Shown here piece by piece: positions 9,039 through 19,796 of a DNA stretch of 64,000 nt. The number at the start of each line of letters is the position of its first letter. The first letter of the stretch is position 1. Both the position numbers and the translations under genes were made by a program. The notes under the pieces were generated by a model, which did not search any database, was not told the DNA's origin, and saw nothing but the letters and a program-made list of their open reading frames with translations. The stretch comes from Microbacterium sp. (GTDB lineage Bacteria; Actinomycetota; Actinomycetes; Actinomycetales; Microbacteriaceae). The DNA is taken from NCBI RefSeq assembly GCF_031178445.1, contig NZ_JAPSIY010000007.1, positions 1 through 64,000 on the forward strand, written 5' to 3'.

Positions 9039-9311
9039 GTGATCGACGACATCAAGAAGCGCGCTCTGCATCGCACCAGCATCCTCGAAGGTCAGCTGCG
9101 CGGTATCGCGCGGATGATCGAGAGCGAGGAGTACTGCATGGACATCCTCACTCAGACCCGCGCCGTCCAGCGTTCCCTGGAATCGCTGAACCGGCTGCTG
9201 CTCGAGAACCACCTCCGCACGCACGTCGCGCACATGTTCGAGCACGGAGGCGAGCAGGGTGATCAGGCCGTCGACGAGCTGCTGAAGGCCTTCGACTTCG
9301 ACCGCAAGTGA
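9039..9311 (+). CDS. CsoR/RcnR-family (DUF156) metal- or thiol-responsive repressor
   Basis: The 90-residue all-helical product matches the CsoR/RcnR/FrmR family. Counted from the GTG start, the ligand positions are Cys33, His58 and His62 (YCMDILTQ and NHLRTHV). Copper-sensing CsoR has Cys-His-Cys at these places; Cys-His-His is closer to the nickel/cobalt sensor RcnR. The RcnR N-terminal histidine is not matched here, so the effector is open. No copper or nickel transporter is adjacent; the only divergent neighbour is the DUF445 membrane protein. In-frame ATG codons at 8988 and 9003 would lengthen it by 17 or 12 residues, but the TACGCT box favours GTG 9039. Confidence 0.88.
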   Translation: MIDDIKKRALHRTSILEGQLRGIARMIESEEYCMDILTQTRAVQRSLESLNRLLLENHLRTHVAHMFEHGGEQGDQAVDELLKAFDFDRK

Positions 9312-9318
9312 CTCGCCG

Positions 9319-10479
9319 TCAGGCCTCGAGCGGTCCGAGCCATGCGCTCGCCGCGGTGGAGTGGGCGGACTCGGGATCGGAGGGGTGGAACATCCCGGCG
9401 AGGACGTCTCGGTACAGGCGCGACAGCTCGTTCGAACTGAAGTAGGACCCGCCGCCGGCGACCAGCATGGCCTCGTCGACCACCCGCTTCGCCATCACGA
9501 CTGCGCGGTGCTTCACACCCGACAGCAGCGTGAACCAGCGGGAGCCGTGGTCGGTGAGTACATCGACGTCCCGCGCAAGCGTCGCGATCTGCGGCGGCAG
9601 GGCGTCGTATGCGAGCGCCATGTCGGCGATGCGCCACCGGATGTCCGGGTCCTGGCTGTATGCGGCGCCGCTCTTCTTCGACCGCCGTCGCTGAGCCGTG
9701 CTCACCGCCAGTTCCAGGCCACGGCGGGCGATGCCGGTGTAGACCGAGGCGAGAAGCAGCTCGAACACGCTGAAGATGCCGAACACGATCGGATCCGGGT
9801 TCGGGCCGGGATCGATGCGGCGCACCACGCGCTCAGGTGCGGCGACCGCGCCGTTCAACCGGGTCGTGCGGCTCTGCGTGGCACGCATGCCCAGCGTGTC
9901 CCAGTCGTCGCCGGTCGTGACGGCGTCCGTGCGATCGATGAAGGCGAAGACCAGCTTGGGGGCATCCGGACTGGTGGTGTCGAGCCCGTGCAGGCCGAGC
10001 ATCGTCCACACCGGAGCGAGGGACGTGAAGATCTTCGTGCCGGTGAAGGCGTAACCGCCGTCGGTCTGCGGCGCTGCATCCGTGTCGCTGCCGAACAGCA
10101 CCAGATCGTTGCCGCCCTCGCTGATGCCGAATGCGAACACCTCGCCTGCCGCGGCGCCGTCCTGCACGAACTCGAGCCCTGGTACGCCGCGGTCGGAGAA
10201 CACCTTCGCGACGCCGGTCCAGACGAGATGCATGTTGATCGCCAGCGCCGTGGCCGGAGCAGCCGTCGCCAGCCGCTGCTGCAGTACGGCCGCCTGCTCC
10301 AGGCCGAGCCCTGCACCACCTCTCTCGACGGGCACGAGGATCGACAGGTAGCCCGCGTCGCGCAGCTCGTCGAGGTCCCGCTGGGGGAAGGTATTCTCGC
10401 GATCATGCTCTGACGCGCGCTCGCGGATGCGCGCGAGCAAGTCGTCCGGAAGGAATGCTGCGGGATCGAACGTGCTCAT
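9319..10479 (-). CDS. Acyl-CoA dehydrogenase-like flavoprotein
   Basis: The 386-residue product has the acyl-CoA dehydrogenase layout: an N-terminal helical domain (ERGGAGLGLEQAAVLQQRLA), a central beta domain (GYAFTGTKIFTSLAPVW) and a C-terminal helical domain. The usual catalytic Glu is not apparent, so a monooxygenase of the DszC or flavin-dependent hydroxylase type within the same superfamily is possible. The ATG at 10479 overlaps the stop codon of the upstream alpha/beta hydrolase (ATGA), so the two are coupled. It converges on the CsoR-family gene with 7 bp between stops. Confidence 0.85.
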   Translation of the reverse strand: MSTFDPAAFLPDDLLARIRERASEHDRENTFPQRDLDELRDAGYLSILVPVERGGAGLGLEQAAVLQQRLATAAPATALAINMHLVWTGVAKVFSDRGVPGLEFVQDGAAAGEVFAFGISEGGNDLVLFGSDTDAAPQTDGGYAFTGTKIFTSLAPVWTMLGLHGLDTTSPDAPKLVFAFIDRTDAVTTGDDWDTLGMRATQSRTTRLNGAVAAPERVVRRIDPGPNPDPIVFGIFSVFELLLASVYTGIARRGLELAVSTAQRRRSKKSGAAYSQDPDIRWRIADMALAYDALPPQIATLARDVDVLTDHGSRWFTLLSGVKHRAVVMAKRVVDEAMLVAGGGSYFSSNELSRLYRDVLAGMFHPSDPESAHSTAASAWLGPLEA

Positions 10480-11225
10480 CTCAGGGCCTCCAGGATCTGA
10501 CGGATGGTCTCTTCGGGCTTGTCGCGGTGCGGGGAGTGGCCCGCCCCCGCGACGGTCGACGTCGTGACGTGGGGGTTCTCGAGCACCGCCGTCGCCAGAT
10601 CGCCCGTGAACAGGCTGTAGACCTTCGGATCGGCGCCGATGATGTGCGTGGGAACGGCGATGCGGGCCGCATCCGACCGCACGTCCCAGGGCTGGTTCTG
10701 CGCGCTGGTCTGCTCGACCGCCCACGCGCTCGCGCGGAGAACCGCGTCGACCTTCAGCTCGACATCCTGCGGATGCCATCCCGGATGCTCCGAGCGGACG
10801 GTCTCCACGGTCGGAGTCGCGAAGGCGCGCTCCTGGCTGCGCCGGATGATGCCGGCATCCCGACCGGCCACCTGGATGGCGGGGTCGATGAGCACGAGGC
10901 GCCTCGTCCAGCCGGCGGTGGACGCGGCCGCCACGACGCCGGCCGCACCGCCGAGGGAATGCCCGACCACCGCATCCCACGTCCCGCCGTCGTCTGGACG
11001 CGTCGCTGCGACATCCGCACCGTAGGCGGCGACCGAGTAGTCGAGAGCACGCGGGGCGCTTCCGTGCCCGCGCAGGTCGACCGCCGTCGCCCGCCAGCCG
11101 GCTTCGGCGAGCTCGGCACCGATGCGCCACATCAGTGCCGCGGATGAGCCGAGGCCGTGGATGAGCAGAACCTGACGAGACCCTTCGCCCCAGGTGAGGC
11201 GGGGGAGCGTGATGGGTGCGGACAC
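10476..11225 (-). CDS. Alpha/beta hydrolase
   Basis: The 249-residue product shows the oxyanion-hole motif IHGLGSS near residue 22, the nucleophile elbow GHSLGG (Ser90), and a late histidine in GAGHSPHRDKPEE. All are expected of an alpha/beta hydrolase fold esterase or C-C hydrolase. The GTG start at 11225 follows a TAGGCT box by 6 nt, so the mRNA is probably leaderless. It is the first gene of a two-gene unit with the acyl-CoA dehydrogenase-like gene, which hints at breakdown of an acyl or aromatic compound. The substrate is unknown. Confidence 0.88.
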   Translation of the reverse strand: MSAPITLPRLTWGEGSRQVLLIHGLGSSAALMWRIGAELAEAGWRATAVDLRGHGSAPRALDYSVAAYGADVAATRPDDGGTWDAVVGHSLGGAAGVVAAASTAGWTRRLVLIDPAIQVAGRDAGIIRRSQERAFATPTVETVRSEHPGWHPQDVELKVDAVLRASAWAVEQTSAQNQPWDVRSDAARIAVPTHIIGADPKVYSLFTGDLATAVLENPHVTTSTVAGAGHSPHRDKPEETIRQILEALR

Positions 11226-11231
11226 GGATCC

Positions 11232-11237
11232 AGCCTA
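11232..11237 (-). promoter_or_regulatory. -10 box for a leaderless start (TAGGCT)
   Basis: Read on the minus strand, TAGGCT ends 6 nt before the GTG at 11225. It supports the GTG start of the alpha/beta hydrolase. Confidence 0.55.
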
Positions 11238-11258
11238 TTCCGCGGTCCGCCGACCGTC

Positions 11259-12467
11259 TCAGGACGTGATCGCCTGCACGGGCTCGGTGTCAGGATGGGG
11301 GCTCGGATCGCGGTGGCGCAGATCGGGGAAGCCGCGGACGAAGACGATCGAGACGATGAGGCCCGCGAACGCGAAGAGAGCGGCGGCCAGGTACGCGCCG
11401 ACAGGGCCGCCTGCGTCGATGAGGATGCCGGCGACAGCCGAGCCCGCGGCCGCGCCGATGAGCTGACCTGTGCCCGCCCATCCGAAGGCCTCGGCGGTCT
11501 CACTGAACTTCACGCTCGCGGTCGTGATCGCGAACAGCACGGCCAGGGCGGGGGCGATGCCGATGCCCGCGAGCAGCAGCGTGCCGCCGATCCAGTAGAT
11601 GTTCAGCGTCACCATCGTCAGCGACAGTCCGATCGTCACGATCAGCAGCCGCCTCGCCATCGCCCACCTGCCGATCGGGATGTGCCCGAAGGCGAGTCCG
11701 CCGGCGAGGCTCCCCACCGAGAACACGGCGAGCACCAGGCCGGCCTCAAGCCCGCCATGTCCGAAGGTGGCCACCACTCCGACCTCGACCGCCGAGCAGG
11801 CGCCGATCAGGAGGAACCCGATCACGGTCGCGAGCATGACGGGCGGCTTGAGCACCACGCGACCGAAGGCGCGCCGGCTGCGGGGGATGCGCACGCGTCC
11901 GACCTCGGGGGAGAGGATGAACCACGTTCCGCCGACGATCAGGATCGCGGCGACCAGCAGCAGTCCCTGCATGGTGCCGACCTGAGTGGAGACGACGGTG
12001 ATCACCACGGGGGCCAGGATCCAGATGATCTCCTGGAGAGAGGCGTCCAGGGAGAACAGCGGGGTGAGTTGGCCGGCGTTGACCAGCTTGGGGTAGATGG
12101 TGCGCACGGCGGCCTGCACCGGGGGAGTGGAGAGGCCCGCCAGCAGCGCGAACGCCATGTATCCGGCGAGATCGAGCGGAAGCAGGGCGAGACAGAGCAC
12201 CGAGAGCACGCAGACGACGAGAGTGAGGCCGAGCACGCGGCGCATCCCCCATACGCCCATCCAGCGGCTCGTCACGGGGCCGGCCACGGCCTGGCCGACC
12301 GACGCCGCGGCTAGCACGATGCCCGCCGCGCCGTACGATCCGGTCTGCTGCTCGACATGGAGGAGGATCGCGAGGCTGGTCATGCCGTTGGGGAAGCGCG
12401 CCACCAGCTGCGCGGCGATCATCCGCCCGACGCCCGGTGTGCGAAGAAGGTCCCGATATCCCGCCAC
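11259..12467 (-). CDS. Major facilitator superfamily transporter
   Basis: The product is about 402 residues with some 12 hydrophobic segments, an early loop GRMIAAQLVARFPNGM and the mid-protein SRWMGVWGMRR cytoplasmic loop expected of MFS carriers. Its pattern resembles sugar-efflux or drug-exporter subfamilies, but no substrate can be read from the sequence. I prefer the GTG at 12467 over the first ATG at 12551. A TACAGT box ends 6 nt before the GTG, and the 28 extra residues are not membrane-protein-like. It is divergent from nrdH across the large nrd control region. Confidence 0.87.
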   Translation of the reverse strand: MAGYRDLLRTPGVGRMIAAQLVARFPNGMTSLAILLHVEQQTGSYGAAGIVLAAASVGQAVAGPVTSRWMGVWGMRRVLGLTLVVCVLSVLCLALLPLDLAGYMAFALLAGLSTPPVQAAVRTIYPKLVNAGQLTPLFSLDASLQEIIWILAPVVITVVSTQVGTMQGLLLVAAILIVGGTWFILSPEVGRVRIPRSRRAFGRVVLKPPVMLATVIGFLLIGACSAVEVGVVATFGHGGLEAGLVLAVFSVGSLAGGLAFGHIPIGRWAMARRLLIVTIGLSLTMVTLNIYWIGGTLLLAGIGIAPALAVLFAITTASVKFSETAEAFGWAGTGQLIGAAAGSAVAGILIDAGGPVGAYLAAALFAFAGLIVSIVFVRGFPDLRHRDPSPHPDTEPVQAITS

Positions 12468-12473
12468 CAGAGA

Positions 12474-12479
12474 ACTGTA
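12474..12479 (-). promoter_or_regulatory. -10 box for a leaderless start (TACAGT)
   Basis: On the minus strand TACAGT ends 6 nt before the GTG at 12467. It is the evidence used to place the start of the MFS gene. Confidence 0.5.
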
Positions 12480-12733
12480 TCCGTGGTCACCGACGGGCGC
12501 GACGGGCGGGATGCCGCGACACGCCGCGACACGCCGAGCGAGGTTCTCCACAGGAAATCCGATGTCGGAGGGCGGGCGTACCGTCGCGCCTGTGGATGGA
12601 TCCGGCGGGCGGCTCCGGAACCCGCGGGAACACGCGGCTCGCGAGGCGTCGGATGGTCTCGCGATCTGTGGAAGGAATCGTGGACAACATGTGTTTAACC
12701 AGTGGAGAGCGGTGGAAAACTACACGGATGTAA

Positions 12734-12749
12734 CTACTATCCCTAGTGG
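12734..12749 (+). promoter_or_regulatory. NrdR box 1
   Basis: CTACTATCCCTAGTGG matches 11 of 16 positions of the NrdR consensus ACACTATATCTAGTGT as I recall it. Its spacing to box 2 is 32 bp start to start, three helical turns, which is the known arrangement for cooperative NrdR binding. Confidence 0.75.
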
Positions 12750-12765
12750 TCGGTCGCAATGTCCG

Positions 12766-12781
12766 TCCCTATATGTAGTAT
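12766..12781 (+). promoter_or_regulatory. NrdR box 2, overlapping a candidate -10
   Basis: TCCCTATATGTAGTAT matches 12 of 16 positions of the NrdR consensus. Its right half, TAGTAT (12776-12781), also looks like a -10 box. NrdR bound with dATP would then block RNA polymerase at the nrdHIEF promoter. Confidence 0.78.
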
Positions 12782-12843
12782 TGAAGTCCCGGCGGGGGTC
12801 TGTCCGGGAAAACCTGAGATCTGAGGGGAAGAAGACGGGAATC

Positions 12844-13077
12844 ATGTCGATCACGGTCTACACCAAGCCTTCGTGCGTGCAGTGCAATGCGACCTACCGT
12901 GCCCTCGATGCCAAGGGCATCGAGTACGAGATCCACGACCTCTCCGAAGACGCCTCGGCGCTCGAGCAGGTCAAGGCCCTCGGGTACATGCAGGCGCCGG
13001 TCGTCGTCACCGACGAGGACCACTGGTCGGGCTTCCGTCCCGACAAGATCGACGAGCTCGCGGCCCGTCTGGCGTGA
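12844..13077 (+). CDS. nrdH: Glutaredoxin-like protein NrdH
   Basis: The 77-residue thioredoxin-fold protein has the redox motif CVQC at residues 11-14 (KPSCVQCNAT) and the C-terminal WSGFRPDKI block that distinguishes NrdH from true glutaredoxins. It passes electrons from thioredoxin reductase to the class Ib ribonucleotide reductase NrdEF. It is the first gene of nrdHIEF, preceded by the NrdR boxes and a purine-rich leader (GAGGGGAAGAAG). Length and gene order are textbook. Confidence 0.97.
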   Translation: MSITVYTKPSCVQCNATYRALDAKGIEYEIHDLSEDASALEQVKALGYMQAPVVVTDEDHWSGFRPDKIDELAARLA

Positions 13078-13504
13078 GGTGAGCGGCCATGAGCGCAGTC
13101 GCGACCACCGCGCCGCTCCTGGTCTACTTCTCGAGCGTCTCGGGCAACACCGCACGCTTCATCGAGAAGCTCGGGCTTCCCGCCCGCCGCATCCCTCTGC
13201 ACCGCAGCGACGAGCAGCTCGTCATCGATGAGCCGTTCGTGCTCGTCACCCCCACTTACGGGGGCGGTCAGGGACGCGGCGAGGAGAAGGGGGCCGTTCC
13301 CAAGCAGGTGATCCGGTTCCTCAATGACGAGCGCAACCGTCGTCACATCCGCGGAGTCATCTCCGCGGGGAACACCAATTTCGGCGAGGCGTTCTGCCTG
13401 GCCGGAGAGATCATCAGCCGCAAGTGCCACGTGCCGCACTTGTACAGGCTCGAGGTATTCGGCACGCCGGATGATGTCGATCGCGTGAGCGACGGATTGG
13501 AACG

Positions 13505-16697
<3,193 letters not shown>

Positions 16698-16732
16698 CAA
16701 GCGCAGGTCAGGCTCGAAGTCTGGCCGAACGC

Positions 16733-16777
16733 AGGCCCCCGGCTACTGCTCATCGCGAGCAGAGAGACGGGGGCCTT
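16733..16777 (+). terminator. Terminator of the nrdHIEF operon
   Basis: A 9-bp GC-rich outer stem (16733-16741 with 16768-16776) encloses an inner CTGCTC/GAGCAG stem. It lies 35 bp after nrdF. There is only a short T pair after it, as is common for actinobacterial terminators. Confidence 0.7.
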
Positions 16778-16819
16778 CGCCATGTCGGCCACGTTCACGC
16801 AGAAGCAAGCCAGGTTTGT

Positions 16820-16842
16820 CATACTATTACAGACATAGTATG
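16820..16842. promoter_or_regulatory. Candidate PadR operator
   Basis: A perfect 7-9-7 inverted repeat (CATACTA and TAGTATG) sits about 30 bp before the PadR gene in unusually AT-rich DNA. PadR proteins typically bind dyads of this size over their own promoters, so autoregulation is likely. Confidence 0.6.
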
Positions 16843-16870
16843 TTGATTGTAGTAAACAAGGAGATGAGCC

Positions 16871-17218
16871 ATGTCGATCAGTGCTGACGCGATTCGCGGG
16901 TACGTCGATCTCATGGTGCTGTCTCTGCTGCGCACCGATCCGTCGTACGCGTACGAGCTCGCCCAGCGGATCACTGCGATCAGCGGCAGCGACTACGCGA
17001 TCAAGCAGACCACCCTCTACTCCGCCGTGAAGCGGCTCGAGATCAGCGGCTTCGTCAGCTCGTTCGCCGGCCTCTCGCCCTCCGGTAAGGCGCGCACCTA
17101 CTACCGCATCACCGAGGCCGGGCGCACGCATCTCGACGCCAAGGTCGAGGAATGGCTCAGCACCAAGAATGTCGTCGACAGATTCATCAACGGAACCCTT
17201 GAAGGGGGCACCACGTGA
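16871..17218 (+). CDS. PadR-family transcriptional regulator
   Basis: The 115-residue product has the PadR winged helix: LMVLSLLRTDPSYAYEL near residues 14-30, the recognition part TTLYSAVKRLEISGFV, and the wing around PSGKARTYYRIT. A C-terminal helix for dimerisation follows. A ribosome binding site (AAGGAG) precedes the ATG. Its stop overlaps the GTG of the membrane-protein gene by 4 nt, the common PadR-plus-membrane-partner arrangement, in which the regulator represses both genes until an effector binds. Confidence 0.93.
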   Translation: MSISADAIRGYVDLMVLSLLRTDPSYAYELAQRITAISGSDYAIKQTTLYSAVKRLEISGFVSSFAGLSPSGKARTYYRITEAGRTHLDAKVEEWLSTKNVVDRFINGTLEGGTT

Positions 17219-18075
17219 ACGTGATCACCGCCTACCTGGACACGATGTTCAGTGCTCACCCGCAGACCCCTCGGATGCTCGAAGCGAAGGCTGAGCTGCA
17301 GGCGATGATGGAGGACGCCTACGCGAGCCTGATCGCCGCGGGTCGCTCCGAGAACGAGGCGGTCGGACAGGTGATCAGCGATTTCGGCAACATCGACGAG
17401 GTCGCGCCGGTGCTGGGCATCTCTTCCGATGTCGCAGTCGCGGCCGGAGGCACCGACCGGGGGAGCGTTCCCGCGACCGCCGCGCACCCGCCCGTCACCC
17501 TGGACGAGGCGCACCTCTTCGCCGACGCGCACCAGCGCACTCGCTTTCGCTTGACCGCGGCGGTGATCCTCCTTGCGCTCTCACCGGCCGCAGTCGTCTT
17601 CCTGCCCGCCGCCGCTCGCGCGGGGATTCTGCCGTTCGAAGAGGACGCCGCCGTGTTCACCGGGACACTGGTCGTGCTGCTGCTCGCCGCGATCGGCCTG
17701 CTGCTGTTCATCTCTGCAGCGCGCATCCACGCGAGCCCCCGGCGCATCGCCGAGGGACGCTTCTCCACCAACCCTGCCGTGAGTCGATGGGCGGAGGCGC
17801 TGGCCGAACGGCATGAGCACGGCCGCATCCGCGCACTGCAGCTCGCCGTGCTGCTCAGCATCCTCTCGCCGCTCCCGCTCATCGGGGTGGTGCTCTTCTG
17901 GGGCGACTCGCCGCAGCACGAACTCTGGATCGCGATCGGGGTCGTGATCATCCTGTTCGTCGTCGCGGTCGCGCTGGGTATGCTGCTTCCGCGGGCCTGG
18001 GCGCACACCGTCGCCGATACGCTCACGCGAGGCGCTTACGGTCGAAAGAGGAGCGCGCCGACCCGGCGAAAGTAG
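17215..18075 (+). CDS. Membrane protein with N-terminal permease-prefix-like domain
   Basis: The 286-residue product starts with a soluble helical segment of about 70 residues (AKAELQAMMEDAYASLIAAG...AVGQVISDFGNIDEV) typical of the permease-prefix domain found beside PadR regulators. Four hydrophobic segments follow near residues 111-130, 144-165, 208-226 and 238-260. No transporter catalytic motif is present. It probably responds to membrane stress or forms part of an uncharacterised efflux or resistance module. It is translationally coupled to the PadR gene through GTGA. Confidence 0.82.
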   Translation: MNVITAYLDTMFSAHPQTPRMLEAKAELQAMMEDAYASLIAAGRSENEAVGQVISDFGNIDEVAPVLGISSDVAVAAGGTDRGSVPATAAHPPVTLDEAHLFADAHQRTRFRLTAAVILLALSPAAVVFLPAAARAGILPFEEDAAVFTGTLVVLLLAAIGLLLFISAARIHASPRRIAEGRFSTNPAVSRWAEALAERHEHGRIRALQLAVLLSILSPLPLIGVVLFWGDSPQHELWIAIGVVIILFVVAVALGMLLPRAWAHTVADTLTRGAYGRKRSAPTRRK

Positions 18076-18081
18076 CTCAGC

Positions 18082-18465
18082 TCACTGCTGCTGCGCGCTG
18101 TAGTCGGGCAGCTCTTGGAGCGTCCAGCTGTTGCCGTCGGGGTCGTCGAAGGTGACGAACCGGCCCCAGGCGAGCTCATCGACACCCTGCGCCTCCACGC
18201 CGAGGTCCTGCAGATGCGCGAGTGCCTCGTCGGCGTCGGGCACGACCACCTGGATGGTGTTCTGCTGGCCAGGCTCGAGGTCGATGCGGAGTCCGGTGCC
18301 GAAGGCGATCGAGCACGCCGATCCCGGCGGCGTCATCTGCACGAAGCGCAGTTCCTCGTTGACCTGCTGGTCATGGTCGGCGTTGAAGCCGATCTTCACG
18401 TAGAAGTCCTTCGCCCGGTCGACATCGGTCACCGGCACGAAGATGAGCTCGATCTTCCAGTCCAT
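18082..18465 (-). CDS. VOC superfamily (glyoxalase-like) protein
   Basis: The 127-residue product has the paired beta-alpha-beta-beta-beta modules of the vicinal oxygen chelate fold: FVPVTDVDRAKDFYVKIGF in module one and DADEALAHLQDLGVEA...VTFDDPDGNSWTLQEL in module two. Relatives include glyoxalase I, fosfomycin-resistance and bleomycin-binding proteins. The reaction cannot be assigned. It is convergent with the PadR partner gene (6 bp between stops) and has a purine-rich GAGAAAGG upstream of the ATG. Confidence 0.87.
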   Translation of the reverse strand: MDWKIELIFVPVTDVDRAKDFYVKIGFNADHDQQVNEELRFVQMTPPGSACSIAFGTGLRIDLEPGQQNTIQVVVPDADEALAHLQDLGVEAQGVDELAWGRFVTFDDPDGNSWTLQELPDYSAQQQ

Positions 18466-18753
18466 GTTCCTGCGCCTTTCTCGAGATCACGAGAGCGGCC
18501 GCTCCCGCGGTCACGCTACACCCGGGCGCCGACAAACCGGCAGGCTCCCGGACACATGCCGTCGGTCGTATATCGACCCGCGTAGCCTGGAGAACAGCGA
18601 TCGGCATCCGCCCTTGGCTTCCATGGCTCAAGGGCTCCCGATCAGCAGGAGAAGATCATCACTCTCAATCAGATCGACACTCAGGTCGACACCACCACGG
18701 CGACCCTCGGGCCGGTCCGCCAGACCTACTCCGGAACCGCCGAGTTCCCGCCG

Positions 18754-19782
18754 ATGGCGCACGCCTACAAGCAGGTGTCGCAGGTCGTCCGCGAGACAGG
18801 GCTGCTGCAGCGCGCCTCGTGGTTCTACATCTTCGTCGCCTCGGGCATCGCGCTCGCGTTCCTGGGCTGCGTCGCCGGCTTCATCCTCCTGGGCGACAGC
18901 TGGTTCCAGCTGCTCATCGCGGGTGCGCTCGGCATCGTCTTCACCCAGGTCGCATTCCTCGCCCACGAGGCCGCCCACCGCCAGATCCTCAGCGCGGGAC
19001 CGGCGAATTTCCGGCTCGCACGCATCCTCGCCGGCATCGTCGGCATGAGCTATTCATGGTGGGACTCCAAGCACACCAAGCACCACGGCAACCCGAACCG
19101 CGTCGGCAAGGACCCCGACATCGAGGTCGACACGATCTCCTTCCTCGACGCGGACGCCGCACAGTCCCGCGGCATCGTCCGCCTGATCACCCGTAAGCAG
19201 GGCTGGCTGTTCTTCCCCCTGCTCACCCTCGAGGGCCTGAACCTGCACTACCTCAGCGTGAAGCACCTCGTGTCGCAGCGCGGGGTGAAGGGACGCTGGA
19301 CGGAACTCGGCATCATCGCGCTGCGCTTCGCTGTCATCCTGTTGCCGGTCTTCCTGATGCTCCCGCTGGGCATGGCGTTCGCCTTCATGGGCGTGATGCT
19401 CGCCGTCTTCGGCGTGTACATGGGCGCCTCGTTCGCCCCGAACCACAAGGGCATGCCGATCATCCACCCCGACGCCAAGCTGGACTTCTTCTCCAAGCAG
19501 GTCCGCACCTCGCGCAACATCTCAGGCGGCTGGTGGGCGACCTGGCTGATGGGAGGCCTGAACTATCAGGTCGAGCACCACCTGTTCCCGAACATGCCGC
19601 GGCCGCACCTGTCCAAGGCGCGCGCGATCGTTCGCGAGTACTGCAACGCCAACAGCGTGCCGTACACCGAGACCAGCCTGGGGCGTTCCTACGCGATCGT
19701 CATCGAGTACCTGAACCGCGTCGGCCTCGCCGCGCGCGACCCGTTCGACTGCCCGGCCGCCTCCCAGTTCCGCCGCGCCTGA
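18754..19782 (+). CDS. Membrane fatty acid desaturase
   Basis: From ATG 18754 the product has 342 residues. Three histidine boxes of the di-iron membrane desaturases are present: HEAAH (71-75), HTKHH in the second box and QVEHH near the C-terminus. Hydrophobic helices lie between them. It introduces a double bond into acyl chains using O2 and reduced ferredoxin or a similar donor; the QxxHH third box resembles acyl-lipid and front-end types. The open frame continues upstream to 18586 without ATG, GTG or TTG. An excellent AGGAGAAG (18647-18654) lies just before tandem ATC codons at 18655 and 18658, and the added residues look protein-like. The true start may therefore be ATC, adding about 32 residues. 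Confidence 0.9.
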   Translation: MAHAYKQVSQVVRETGLLQRASWFYIFVASGIALAFLGCVAGFILLGDSWFQLLIAGALGIVFTQVAFLAHEAAHRQILSAGPANFRLARILAGIVGMSYSWWDSKHTKHHGNPNRVGKDPDIEVDTISFLDADAAQSRGIVRLITRKQGWLFFPLLTLEGLNLHYLSVKHLVSQRGVKGRWTELGIIALRFAVILLPVFLMLPLGMAFAFMGVMLAVFGVYMGASFAPNHKGMPIIHPDAKLDFFSKQVRTSRNISGGWWATWLMGGLNYQVEHHLFPNMPRPHLSKARAIVREYCNANSVPYTETSLGRSYAIVIEYLNRVGLAARDPFDCPAASQFRRA

Positions 19783-19796
19783 TCCCCGCTCAGGCG
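19776..19796. terminator. Small bidirectional hairpin across two convergent stop codons
   Basis: A 7-bp perfect stem (CGCCTGA at 19776-19782 with TCAGGCG at 19790-19796) has a 7-nt loop. Each arm contains the stop codon of one of the convergent genes. It could end both transcripts, but there is no T run. Confidence 0.4.

Larger units (their letters stand above)
12468..12843. other. 376-bp non-coding control region upstream of nrdHIEF
   Basis: No convincing gene lies here. The right third is AT-richer than its surroundings and holds the two NrdR boxes. The middle holds several sequences resembling DnaA boxes: TTCTCCACA at 12544-12552, TGTGGATGG at 12591, TGTGGAAGG at 12667, CGTGGACAA at 12679 and GGTGGAAAA at 12711. 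The first differs from TTATCCACA by one base, the others by two or more. The left end carries the promoter of the MFS gene. Confidence 0.7.

Noticed and set aside
12544..12719. Chromosomal origin of replication, suggested by the DnaA-like boxes
   Set aside because: The boxes are imperfect, no dnaA or dnaN gene is adjacent and no AT-rich unwinding element is present. Regulation of nrd genes is the better idea.
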